Of a stretch of 64,000 nt of DNA, positions 15,905 to 26,000 are shown piece by piece. Under the pieces are notes generated by a model. That model saw only the letters and a list, made by a program, of their open reading frames with translations, ran no database searches and had not been told where the DNA came from. Source of the stretch: Allomuricauda sp. ARW1Y1 (GTDB lineage Bacteria; Bacteroidota; Bacteroidia; Flavobacteriales; Flavobacteriaceae); assembly GCF_013407935.1 (NCBI RefSeq), contig NZ_JACBZU010000003.1, positions 1 through 64,000 on the forward strand, in the 5' to 3' direction. Position 1 is the stretch's first letter. Every line of letters begins with the position of its first letter. The position numbers were made by a program, and so were the translations under genes.

Positions 15905-18310
15905 ATGGCAAAGATCAAACACCACAATTTTTTGAACACCGTTCATGAAGTATTTACCGATGCCAAACAAGCTGGGGTCTTACACCTGTATGCCGGAGGG
16001 GATTCCCTTTCTGGACGCACCATAAAGGTGAAGGGCAGGGACCTCTACCATTTTGGTACGACGGGCTACCTGGGCCTGGAACAGGATGCCCGCTTAAAGG
16101 AGGCGGCCATTGCGGCCATTGAACGGTTCGGGACCCAGTTCCCGCTCTCCAAATCCTATATCTCCCATCCGTTGTATGCCCAATTGGAAGAGGCCGTGGG
16201 TCAAATGTATGGCCAACCGATCGTGATCACGAAGAACAGCACACTTGGCCATATGGGGGTCATCCCCAGTGCGGTGGACGATGACGATGTGATCATTTTC
16301 GACCATCAGGTGCATTGGAGCGTGCAAAATGCAGCCAAGATGTTAAAGACCCGAAGTGTGCCTATTGAAATGATACGCCATAATCATTTGGGGATGCTAG
16401 AGGACAAGATCAAAAAGTATCGGGGCAGTAAGCAACGGATCTGGTATATGGCCGATGGTATTTATTCCATGTACGGGGATTATGCCCCCATATCGGAATT
16501 AATGGCACTGTCCAAAACCTATCCACAGCTACATTTCTATTTTGATGATGTCCATGGGATGAGTTGGATCGGGAAGAACGGGACGGGTTATGTGTTGGAC
16601 CAGCTAACGGAACTACCCGAAAATGTGCTGTTGTTCGGGACCTTAAGTAAAACCTTTGGGGCCAGCGGTGCTGTTCTAGCCTGTTCCAATGCCAAGCTGT
16701 ACGATAAAATCAAGACCTTTGGAGGACCATTGACCTTTTCGGCCCAATTGGAGCCAGCTTCGGTGGCCGCTGCATTGGCTTCGGCCCAGATTCACCTATC
16801 TCCAGAGATTTACGAGCTGCAGGAGGAACTTCGCCAACGGATCGATTATTTCAACCACTGCCTGGGACGGAGCCAATTGCCCTTGATCGATGCCAATGCA
16901 TCCCCGGTCTTTTATATTGGGACGGGCATGCCCAAGACTGGATATGATTTTGTTAACCGATTGATGGGGGAGGGGTTCTTTGTGAACCTTGGTATATTTC
17001 CAGCAGTCCCGGTCAAGAATACCGGGGTGCGGATCACCATTTCCAGGCATAATGAAAAGCCCGAAATCAAAGCCTTGGTCGATGCCATGGCGTACCATTT
17101 TCCCAAGGCTTTGGAGGAAACCGGAACGACTTCCGAACGGGTGTTCCATGCCTTTGGATTGGAGGTCAACACCATGGGAGATTCCCTTTTATTGGAGGGA
17201 TTGACCCTTGAGTCAAAGGCATCCATCCATGAAGTGGACAAGGAAGAATGGAACCGATACATGGATGGACGGGGCGTGTACGATTGGGATGGACTTCAAT
17301 TCTTGGAATCCGTATTTCAAGGCCATGCCAAAAAAGAACACAATTGGTCGTTTCGCTATGTGGTCATCCGGGATGCCGATAGTCGACCCGTTTTGATGAC
17401 CTTTCTTTGCCTTTCCCTGTGGAAGGACGATATGTTGGCGCCTTCAGACGTATCGAAGTCCATAGAGGCCGAACGAATGGCCAATCCCTACCATCTGTCG
17501 TCCCTTGTGCTTTCCATGGGCTGTTTGTTCACAGAGGGAGACCATAGGTATTGGGATACATCACATCCTTTGGCTGAACAGGCCTTGAATGCCTATTTGA
17601 ATTTTATGGAGAACCAGGAAAGGGTATTGGGGGCCAAGATGACCGTTCTTCGGGATTTTCCCAAGGAAAGTCCTTGGAACGATCCGTTGTATGGTCATGG
17701 GTTTCTACGGGTGCAGATGCCCAATACCTGCACGGTGGATTTTTTGGGGATATCTTCCATAGATGCCTATATGCAAGGTCTGTCATCCAGGAACAGAAGG
17801 CATTTTAGAAAGGATATCGAACCTTTTCTTGGTAAAGTTCGTTGCCAAGTGGTTTCCAAGCTGACCCGTGTAGAACTGGTGCAGGCCGGAAAGCTCTTTG
17901 CCGAGGTCCAGTCACATAACCTAGGGCTGAATACCTATTCCTTTCCGGATGTATTATTCGAACGGATGAATAATAGCCCCTTATGGGAATTCATTATACT
18001 CACCCCCTTGGATGAGCCAAATCGATTGTTGGGCGTCATGTTCTGTTACAACAATACCGAACAGGTGTATGTCCCTGCCTTTGTCGGTATGGATTACGGG
18101 GCTTTGGAGCAATATGCGGTATATCGTCAATTGCTCTATCGTACCATTGAACGGGCCATAGTTCTTGGTATTCCAAGAATTGATTTTGGAATGACCGCTG
18201 CCTTTGAGAAGCGGAAGCTCGGCGCCATCGTGCAGGAAAAATATGCCTATATCCAAACCCGTGACAATTTTATCTTGGAAGCATTGGGGGTGTTGGAAGG
18301 GCAGCAGTAA
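15905..18310 (+). CDS. alpha-oxoamine synthase fused to GNAT acyltransferase
   Basis: A protein of 801 residues with two halves. Residues about 40-400 are a PLP enzyme of the alpha-oxoamine synthase group (BioF, KBL, serine palmitoyltransferase, CqsA): YHFGTTGYLGLEQ at the start, DDVHG (Asp214, His217) for the cofactor ring, and GTLSKTFGASG with the Schiff-base lysine at 249. These enzymes condense an amino acid with an acyl thioester and lose CO2. Residues about 410-800 look like a BioF2/FemAB-type GNAT acyltransferase (RRHFRKDIEPFLGKVR, FAEVQSHNLGLNTYSFPDVLF, then YRTIERAIVLGIPRIDFGMTAAFEKRKLGA). A single chain could therefore make an aminoketone and acylate it. The product might be a lipid, a signal or a cofactor precursor; the sequence does not decide. 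Two operator-like repeats lie in its promoter. Confidence 0.82.
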   Translation: MAKIKHHNFLNTVHEVFTDAKQAGVLHLYAGGDSLSGRTIKVKGRDLYHFGTTGYLGLEQDARLKEAAIAAIERFGTQFPLSKSYISHPLYAQLEEAVGQMYGQPIVITKNSTLGHMGVIPSAVDDDDVIIFDHQVHWSVQNAAKMLKTRSVPIEMIRHNHLGMLEDKIKKYRGSKQRIWYMADGIYSMYGDYAPISELMALSKTYPQLHFYFDDVHGMSWIGKNGTGYVLDQLTELPENVLLFGTLSKTFGASGAVLACSNAKLYDKIKTFGGPLTFSAQLEPASVAAALASAQIHLSPEIYELQEELRQRIDYFNHCLGRSQLPLIDANASPVFYIGTGMPKTGYDFVNRLMGEGFFVNLGIFPAVPVKNTGVRITISRHNEKPEIKALVDAMAYHFPKALEETGTTSERVFHAFGLEVNTMGDSLLLEGLTLESKASIHEVDKEEWNRYMDGRGVYDWDGLQFLESVFQGHAKKEHNWSFRYVVIRDADSRPVLMTFLCLSLWKDDMLAPSDVSKSIEAERMANPYHLSSLVLSMGCLFTEGDHRYWDTSHPLAEQALNAYLNFMENQERVLGAKMTVLRDFPKESPWNDPLYGHGFLRVQMPNTCTVDFLGISSIDAYMQGLSSRNRRHFRKDIEPFLGKVRCQVVSKLTRVELVQAGKLFAEVQSHNLGLNTYSFPDVLFERMNNSPLWEFIILTPLDEPNRLLGVMFCYNNTEQVYVPAFVGMDYGALEQYAVYRQLLYRTIERAIVLGIPRIDFGMTAAFEKRKLGAIVQEKYAYIQTRDNFILEALGVLEGQQ

Positions 18311-18322
18311 GGCACCGTTACC

Positions 18323-19162
18323 ATGAAATACCAGAAGCTGCTTTCAGACTTTGAGGGACAATTGGAGGCCTTGGAAAATGGCAATGGCGATATCCTGTTT
18401 AAAGCGGAGAAGGGCATAGCCCTGGTCGAGAAATGTATCCGTAAGCTACAAAAGCAGATCGTGGGCCAGGACTTTGAGACGCAGGCCGACGAGATCTATT
18501 TTTTCAAGCATGTCAAGCCCCAAATCTTTAGCAAGCTCATTTATTATATCAGGCTCTTTAGCATTGAGAGCAAACGCCCGCGCGGAAAGGATGTGGCCCA
18601 AATCAAATACCTACAGCAACAGATCGATAAGCTACAGACCTTCTTTAACGATAACCTTGAATTCTACAACTATTACCGGCGCGGGGCCATGTCCATGGAC
18701 GAACAGTATTTTGTTCGGGGCAATCGGGACCTGCGCTTGCCTTTGGAATCCTTTCACTTTCTGATCGATGATGCCTTTTCTACCTGCCAGGATGGTACCG
18801 TGGCCACCATAATGGCCTACGATATGCTCATTGTGTACCTGAGAAAGGAAGTGGACGACTTGAACAACAATATGGAACCTACTAAGAACACTATTATGGA
18901 AAAGCCTTCAAAACTATTTTGGACGGGCAGCAAGACCGATTTGATCGAGCTGCTCTATGCCCTTCATACCAGTAAATGTATCAATGGAGGTACCGTTGAT
19001 ATCAAGGAAATGGCATCGCATTTCGAATACTTTTACAACATCGACCTGGGCAATTACTACCACACTTTTATCGATATCCGCTCCCGCAAGAGCAGCCGGA
19101 CCCGATTCTTGGAACGTCTTATCGAGATGCTCAATCAACGCATGGATAACTTGGAAGAATAG
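18323..19162 (+). CDS. rteC: RteC family protein
   Basis: A protein of 279 residues, all helical, with the pattern of RteC. The N-terminal part has FEGQLEALENG and AEKGIALVEKCIRKLQKQI, the middle EIYFFKHVKPQIFSKLIYYIRLFSIES and FFNDNLEFYNYYRRGAMSMDEQYFVRG, and the C-terminal winged-helix-like part SKTDLIELLYALHTSKCINGGTVDIKEMASHFEYFYNIDLGNYYHTFIDIRSRKSSRTRFLERL. In the Bacteroides element CTnDOT, RteC activates the excision genes. Here the gene is 12 bp behind the synthase-GNAT gene and 15 kb away from the transfer genes. It may be a remnant of, or a controller for, the integrated element. RteC-like proteins also occur outside such elements, so the link is tentative. Confidence 0.85.
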   Translation: MKYQKLLSDFEGQLEALENGNGDILFKAEKGIALVEKCIRKLQKQIVGQDFETQADEIYFFKHVKPQIFSKLIYYIRLFSIESKRPRGKDVAQIKYLQQQIDKLQTFFNDNLEFYNYYRRGAMSMDEQYFVRGNRDLRLPLESFHFLIDDAFSTCQDGTVATIMAYDMLIVYLRKEVDDLNNNMEPTKNTIMEKPSKLFWTGSKTDLIELLYALHTSKCINGGTVDIKEMASHFEYFYNIDLGNYYHTFIDIRSRKSSRTRFLERLIEMLNQRMDNLEE

Positions 19163-19476
19163 GCTTAGGTGCTATATTCATTTTTAAAAGGGTTTTCCTA
19201 CGCTGGGGTGAAGTTGTTGTTGAAAAACAAACGGTCAACTTTAATTGGACCCCATGGTCCCTCTAGATTAATTACCCGGGCCCAAAACCGTGTTCAAATT
19301 GATATAAACTTGTCAGTGTTTCGCAGTTCTAATTTTGTCATTTTATAATCCTATAAACTTTATAAAACGAAATTCAACGAAAAAAGAGTGTTTAAAAAAG
19401 ACAGAAATTTCCTAATTAAAAATATTCCACTATTTTTAAAAACTAAACTTAAGAATAGCCTACTAGACCTACATAA
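19163..19476 (+). promoter_or_regulatory. 314-bp gap with a good TTG/TAnnTTTG promoter
   Basis: No gene is visible. A textbook Bacteroidetes promoter lies inside: TTG at 19310-19312, a 17-bp spacer, then TAATTTTG at 19330-19337. This would start transcription about 130 nt before the DUF805 gene. A GGACC/GGTCC inverted repeat lies near 19248-19261. The leader after the promoter is very AT-rich. Confidence 0.55.
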
Positions 19477-20238
19477 ATGTTCCAAAATCCATTTTCTTTT
19501 GATGGCCGTATTAGACGGTTAGAGTACGGTCTAAGCTATTTGATCTATTTTATTCTTTATCTGGGCGTGTCATTTTTATGGCAAGAGTTTCCGTCAGCAG
19601 CACTCTTTTTTTACCCCTTCATCTCGGTATTGATATGGTTCTTATTGGCCCAGGGCGCTAAACGGTGCCACGATTTGGGAAACAGTGGTTTTTATCAGTT
19701 CATCCCTTTTTATGGTCTGTTAATGGTGTTCCAAGACGGTAAAAGTGGAATTAACAGATATGGACGAAATCCCAAGGAAGTAGGCGTTTCCAGTAGAGAT
19801 TCAGAGAAGAATTCCCTACAGTTACCATCAGGGAAGCTTTCCATTGTTCATTCTATGCTACGGTTGAGCAGTCCAATCCTTATCAATGTGCTCTTGGCAG
19901 CAATGCTAATGGAATATCTCAATGTCTCAGACATCGAACTGTTCATGTATATATTGCTTACCGTTATTCCATGTCATTTTCTTGCTTTGATCATGAACCA
20001 TAATTCCCATGCTTTTGAGATTGACGGAAAAGGGCAGTTCAAGGAAAGGGTCATTTACTCGAGTGTATTTTATGTTTTGGTCCGGTTGTACACCCTTTAT
20101 TTCAGAGCTACCGAAATTTATGTCCAAGCCATCTTTTTTGAATTGATCGTTGTGGGCCTGTTACTGTGCCTTACCTATTTTTCTTTTCAGCTTTATAAAG
20201 TCATTTTCAGAAAATCTTCCCTTACCTATGAAAATTAA
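19477..20238 (+). CDS. DUF805 domain membrane protein
   Basis: A protein of 253 residues. The N-terminal 110 residues are a DUF805 domain: FSFDGRIRRLEYGLSYLIYF, two hydrophobic helices, then KRCHDLGNSGFYQFIPFYGLLMVFQDGKSGINRYGRNPK. The C-terminal part adds four more transmembrane segments (about 125-145, 150-170, 190-210 and 220-245) not found in the basic family. DUF805 proteins are small inner-membrane proteins without an agreed function. Its last codons overlap the start of the HExxH protein gene by 11 bp, so the two are translationally coupled. Confidence 0.8.
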   Translation: MFQNPFSFDGRIRRLEYGLSYLIYFILYLGVSFLWQEFPSAALFFYPFISVLIWFLLAQGAKRCHDLGNSGFYQFIPFYGLLMVFQDGKSGINRYGRNPKEVGVSSRDSEKNSLQLPSGKLSIVHSMLRLSSPILINVLLAAMLMEYLNVSDIELFMYILLTVIPCHFLALIMNHNSHAFEIDGKGQFKERVIYSSVFYVLVRLYTLYFRATEIYVQAIFFELIVVGLLLCLTYFSFQLYKVIFRKSSLTYEN

Positions 20239-22906
20239 GCACCATATCATTTTATCCGTCATCTTGATAATGGTCATCATCACGTTTGGCTTCACCTATA
20301 AATCCGGAGGTGGCAACAAAGCTATTGTTACGTGGTCGGAAAGACCATTGGTCTGGAATGATTTTGAGTTGGTCAGGTCCATGGAAGAAGACTATGTGGC
20401 AAGCATATATTCCAATATTGCTTGCCCTAAATTGATAACGGATAAAAATTCCAGGGTTTATGCCTACATGAATCCCAACCTTTCCGAGCGCCTAAGGGAT
20501 GCGTATGATGGATATAATGTTTTGGTCCATGAACAATACCATTTCAATATTACGGAATACTGTGCCAGATTGTTGAGAAAAGAGATTGTTGCAAAAGGGC
20601 TTGGGGGCCTATCCTTTGAAACCATGGAATCCTTGCACAAAAAATATTCAAAAAAATTGGATAGCCTTCAAGACGTATACGATAGTATTACAGGTCACAA
20701 TGTCCATACCGACCGACAAAGATACTGGGAACTTCAAATAGACGATTGGCTTAGGGAGACTGCTTATTATGAAAATGAGGATATTCTCAGCTATTATAAT
20801 TTCAGTAAGAATCGAACACAATTTTATCGTCATATCTATTTAACCCATACTAATAAGGTTCTGACCTCTTATCCGATTGGTGAGAATGATATCAAGTTTG
20901 GCGAATCCTATGAGGTGTTCTATCGTAATCTTGATGAAACGGTCATCAAATTCTACAAAAATGGCAAATTGGTCAACGGAGGTCTTTTTAAGACTGCAAT
21001 AACTCGGGTCTTGAAAAAAGAGGATGAAGATTTTGAGATTCATTATCTGAACCCCAATGAAAGTTACAATCAAGATTTGGAAACCAGTTTGGTAAAGATT
21101 TATGTGAATGAAGCGGAAGATTTGACCGTTCATTATTTTAACCATCAAGGGGAAAGGGTCAGCCAGAATTCAGTATACGAAACCCAGTGGAAATATAATC
21201 GTGACGAGCAGTCGTATACAGCAACATACTATGATAAACAAGGAAAGATAAACCCAAATCAAGAGGGGGTTTATCACGAAAAAAGAATATTGGATGAAGA
21301 AGAGCGGACCGTTGTCTTTATCAATCTGGATAGAAAAAAGAAATTAAAGAACGATAAAGAATTTATTGCCAAACGTGAGCTTGAATTCGACGAGAACCAC
21401 AAAAAGACCAAATACAGGCTTTATGACGAAAATGGAGATTTCGCATTTCATTTAAACGACTACCATTTGGCCTATGACCATGATGAAAGGGGAAATATTA
21501 TAAGAGTGACATCACTGGACGAAAATGGAAATAAAACTTATGACCAGAACGGTGCATCGATATATGAATATACCTATGACCTTTATGATAGGGAGACTCG
21601 AATTAGAAGATTCAACAAAGGACACCGACCCATAGTGGCCAATGATGATTATTTCGAGAAGGTATATGAATACGATTCACTTGGAAAAATCATATTCGAA
21701 GCTTCTTATTATCCAGGTAAAGTGCTCAAATACAGTGATACCCAATGGGGGGCAATAAAGTTTGTCCACGAGGGGGATAGCATTATTAGGGAATATAACA
21801 TTAATGCCTATGGTGACATCATCCATAACCAATACCATGTTGGCATAATCAAGAAAAGCCTTGACAAGAAGGGTTTGGTTGTTTCTGAAAGCTACCTCGA
21901 CAATGCCGGTAAATTTGCAAAGGCGGATGATGGCGTGGTGGAGTACAGATATCGATATGATGACCAAGGCAACCAAATAGAAACGGCATGCTACGACTCT
22001 ATTGGCGCGCTTAAAGCCTTCGAGACGGATGTTGCCATAATCCGTTGGGAATATGACCAGAACGGGAATAAGGTAAAGACTACCTACTTCAATACTCAGG
22101 ATCAATTGGCGCATGCCGTTGACAGCATTACCTATAACATCTACAAATACAATAGCAAAGGGGGGTTATTGGAGCGGACGAATTATGATATTAATATGAA
22201 ACCTGGCTTGATTGATGGAGCTTTCAAAACACGCTTTCTCTTAAATCGTGCAGGTCTCGATTCAATCAAATATGAGTACAATACAAAAGGAAAGTTGAAA
22301 TCGGGAGTTGCGATAACCCGATTTTTTTATAATAAGTATAACAAACTGACAAGAACTGAATATTTCAATTCCTTGAACCAGAGAACCAAGGATCCAGAGG
22401 GTATCAGTGCCATTAATACCCTTTACAACAAGAGGCAGCAAATCACAGGTTATGAATATTTGGATGAACAGGATAGATATACGAATAATTCGAGTGGTAT
22501 ATCGATTCAAACTTGGGTTCTGGATGAACTGGGGCATACCGAGTCCCATAGCTATTTGGATAAAAACCGTCAGCCTGTAATAGGACCTTCCGGCTACCAT
22601 AAAATTGTATATGAATGGGCCGATATGGGTGAATTCTCCAAAGTAAAGCGATTCGATAAGGAGCTGTCCCTAATGGAGGATGAATATGGCACTGCCATAT
22701 ATGAGTATATCATGAGGCCTTCCGGTCTATTTGCAGAGGTGAGGCGTTTTAACAAACAGGGCCAACTAGCCGAAAATAGTCTTGGGGTCGCAATCACACA
22801 ATATACCCCTTACCTGGACGGATTGTATTATTTAGAGAAAGAGTTGGACGCCAATCGGGAAACTGTAAACGATACAATCAATACAACGGCAGAGGAAATT
22901 CAGTGA
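20228..22906 (+). CDS. HExxH protein with YD-like repeats
   Basis: About 892 residues from the ATG at 20228. An N-terminal signal or anchor helix (about 7-23) is followed by a DUF922-like zinc-protease part, with SERPLVWNDFELV and VLVHEQYHFNITEYCARLLRKEI (His101, Glu102, His105). From about residue 180 on, the protein is a long beta-repeat region with a period near 42 residues built on patterns such as YEYDSLGKI, YRYDDQGNQIETACYD and WEYDQNGNKVKTTYFN, reminiscent of RHS/YD repeats. No toxin domain follows; the repeats run to the end. It probably sits on the periplasmic side or surface. It is coupled to the DUF805 gene and followed by the alpha-2-macroglobulin gene after 143 bp. Confidence 0.65.
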   Translation: MKIKHHIILSVILIMVIITFGFTYKSGGGNKAIVTWSERPLVWNDFELVRSMEEDYVASIYSNIACPKLITDKNSRVYAYMNPNLSERLRDAYDGYNVLVHEQYHFNITEYCARLLRKEIVAKGLGGLSFETMESLHKKYSKKLDSLQDVYDSITGHNVHTDRQRYWELQIDDWLRETAYYENEDILSYYNFSKNRTQFYRHIYLTHTNKVLTSYPIGENDIKFGESYEVFYRNLDETVIKFYKNGKLVNGGLFKTAITRVLKKEDEDFEIHYLNPNESYNQDLETSLVKIYVNEAEDLTVHYFNHQGERVSQNSVYETQWKYNRDEQSYTATYYDKQGKINPNQEGVYHEKRILDEEERTVVFINLDRKKKLKNDKEFIAKRELEFDENHKKTKYRLYDENGDFAFHLNDYHLAYDHDERGNIIRVTSLDENGNKTYDQNGASIYEYTYDLYDRETRIRRFNKGHRPIVANDDYFEKVYEYDSLGKIIFEASYYPGKVLKYSDTQWGAIKFVHEGDSIIREYNINAYGDIIHNQYHVGIIKKSLDKKGLVVSESYLDNAGKFAKADDGVVEYRYRYDDQGNQIETACYDSIGALKAFETDVAIIRWEYDQNGNKVKTTYFNTQDQLAHAVDSITYNIYKYNSKGGLLERTNYDINMKPGLIDGAFKTRFLLNRAGLDSIKYEYNTKGKLKSGVAITRFFYNKYNKLTRTEYFNSLNQRTKDPEGISAINTLYNKRQQITGYEYLDEQDRYTNNSSGISIQTWVLDELGHTESHSYLDKNRQPVIGPSGYHKIVYEWADMGEFSKVKRFDKELSLMEDEYGTAIYEYIMRPSGLFAEVRRFNKQGQLAENSLGVAITQYTPYLDGLYYLEKELDANRETVNDTINTTAEEIQ

Positions 22907-23049
22907 GATTTGAATAATTCTAGAGGACATCGAATTAGCTAGTATAAATCCATGGTTTTGATCCCTCTCCCTAACCCAAATGATAGGTATACTCATTGGC
23001 ACTTGTACTTCAGCGACTCATTTTGGTACTTAGAAGCAAAGTAACTAGC

Positions 23050-26000
23050 ATGAAAAAAACAATACTCCTTTTTCTATTGATCACTGTATTTCAGGGAGCT
23101 TTAGCTCAAACCAATTATGATACACTTTGGAAGGAAGTTGAACAACTTGAACTTGAAGGGAAGTTTAAAAGTGCCTCCGAAATTGTAGATAAGATTCTTA
23201 AAAAGAGTAACAGAGCCAACGATAGTGATCAAATCGTCAAGAGCTTCATCTACAAATCCAAGTTCGCACTTTTGCTTGAGGAAAATGCCCAGCAACAGGT
23301 TATCAAAGAAATACAGGGATACATCAACACTTCCAAATTTCCGACCGATGCACTGCTTATATCTGTATATGCAGGATTTTTGGAGCAATATCTCGCCCAC
23401 AATCAGTATAAAATCCGAAACAGAACGGAAACTTTAAACAGTGAAGAAACCGATGATTTTGAAAAGTGGGATGCCAATACTTTAGTAGCCCATATAGGAG
23501 AACTCCATAAACAATCCTTACAGCATGCCAATGAGCTGAAGGAAATACCGATTGATCAATTCAAGGCAATTCTAACGGAGAGCAATACCTCCAATAAGTA
23601 TAGGCCTACCCTCTACGATTTTTTGATGCACAGGGTCCTGGCCTTCCATAAGATCGACCGATGGTACGTAAATAGGCCAGAAGAACGGTTTTTCCTCAAC
23701 AACCCCGTAATTTTTGCATCCACGGAAGAATTTGTCAAAGAGCCTTTCAAAACCGTTGACAGTATTTTTTCGAACCAAAGGGCCTTAAAACTGTTCCAAG
23801 AACTGGAAACTTTTCACAAAAGCAAGGACACCATTGCATATGTAGATGTGGTGATCCAAAGATTGAAGTTTTCTAGGGACAACGCTCCTCTGGAAAATAG
23901 AGATCGATTGTACTTGAACGCATTGCAACGGTTGTATGAAAAATATCCTGACCATAGAGTCTCCGGAATCATAGCCTATGAAATCGCGGAAAGCCTGTTC
24001 AATGCGACCAATAGTAACGATGCAAAAATGGACCCAATACTTGCGGAACAAAGGGTGAGGGCCCATAACCTGTGCAAAGAAGTCATCGATAAATATCCAA
24101 ACTCGGATGGTGGTCTGCTCTGCAAAATTTTAAAGACCAAGATTGAAAAACAAGAATTGGATATTGAGATGGAGAAAAATATCGTCCCCAATAAACCATT
24201 TCTTGGAAAGGTCACTTTTAAAAATGTAGATTCCCTTTATATCTCCATATATCCTATCCCCAACGAATACTTTACGGACACCTACTCGTATAAGCGTGAC
24301 AGTCTTGCACTGAACGTGATCAAAACCACGAAAAATATTGCCAATAGGTTTTATAGCCTAGAAAAGAAAAAGGATTTCTATAGTCACGACCTAGAGATTG
24401 ACTTTCCTGAACTCCCTATGGGCGGTCACTTGATCATTGCATCCAAAGTTGGAAATCCAATGGCACTCAATGAAATATATGCGTATGAAAAAGTCCAGGT
24501 CACAAACTTGGTGTTGCTCTCCACCATGGCCGAAAACAGTCTTGATTTTAAATTACTGGACCGGTCAAACGGACACCCAATTCCCGGAGCCAAACTTACC
24601 CTGACAGATGACGAAGACTACCTTAAAATGGGTGAGACCGATGCTAAGGGTTCCTTCTCGGTAAAACGACCTAAAAAAGATTTCTATGATTTAAAAGTCA
24701 TGGCCATCAAAGAGCATGACACGATTATAAACTATGATCAAAGGCTATATTCAAAAAGCAACTATTCCAATAATGAGGATGAGCGCCTGGCCAAAATGTC
24801 ACTCTTTTTGGACCGAAGTATATATCGTCCGGGACAAACCCTCTATTTCAAGGGAATCCTAACGGAACAAAAAAAGGGAAAAACCAATGTTGTGCCGAAC
24901 ACTTGGGTCACCTTGTTCATTTATGATGCCAACAATGAGGAAATCAAAGAAATCCGGTTAAAGACCAATGAATATGGTTCCGTCCATGGCCAATATGAGA
25001 TACCCAGTAATGTGCTCACAGGTGAGTTCTCCATCGAAATGGATGAAGATTACGGAACCGATGAAGAGGATGAAGACCCCTACTGGTACAAAATCGATGA
25101 TTTTGAAATGGCCGAAGTCTATTTCTCAGTAGAGGAATACAAAAGACCGCATTTTGAAGTGAATTTTGAAGCCATAAAGGAAAACCTTCTGGTCGGGGAT
25201 TCCGTTGTGGTCAAGGGTAATGCCAATGCACTGCTTGGTACGGCCATTAAAAATGCGAAGGTCAAATACACCGTAAAACGAAATTTGACCTCATTGAGGG
25301 GTAGTCTATACTATCAAGGTGAGCCGCAGATCATAGCCCAAGGTAAGGTTGAAACAAATGGGGAAGGAAGCTTTGAAATTCCATTTGTATCCATTCCAGA
25401 TTCTACCGTTTCCAAAACACACAAGCCCATTTATTCCTATGACATCACAGCGGATGTCACTGACATCAATGGAGAAACAAGGTCCGCCGAAACCACGGTC
25501 CGTGTAGGCTATCATAACCTACAGGCCAATCTTAAGATGGCCTCCACCTTGAACAAAGAAGAATCCAATAGTATCAGTGTAACGGCTCAAAACCTGAATT
25601 CCCAACCCATACCCGCCCAATTGGAGATAGCGATATTTAAGCTAAAAGAACCTGATTACGTATTCCGAAAAAAACCTTGGGGCTTGCCCGAAGGGCAGAT
25701 AATGGAAAAGGAAAGGTATCGACAGCTCTTCCCCCATGAGCCATTTGATAGTCTCGACCTAAAGGAACATTGGTCCAAAGTAGAAATGGTACTCAGAAAA
25801 CAAATCGAAACTAATGGTGAGGAAGTTATCGATTTGGGGGATATGAAGGCATGGCAAGCCGGATCCTATACTGTCACACTGACCGCTGTGGACCAATTAA
25901 AAGACACGGTCACAATTGAACAAGGGTTTGATGTATATGGCAATAACGAGGCATTCGTATCCAAAAGTCAACTTTTTGATTACAAACTTGTCAATAGTGC

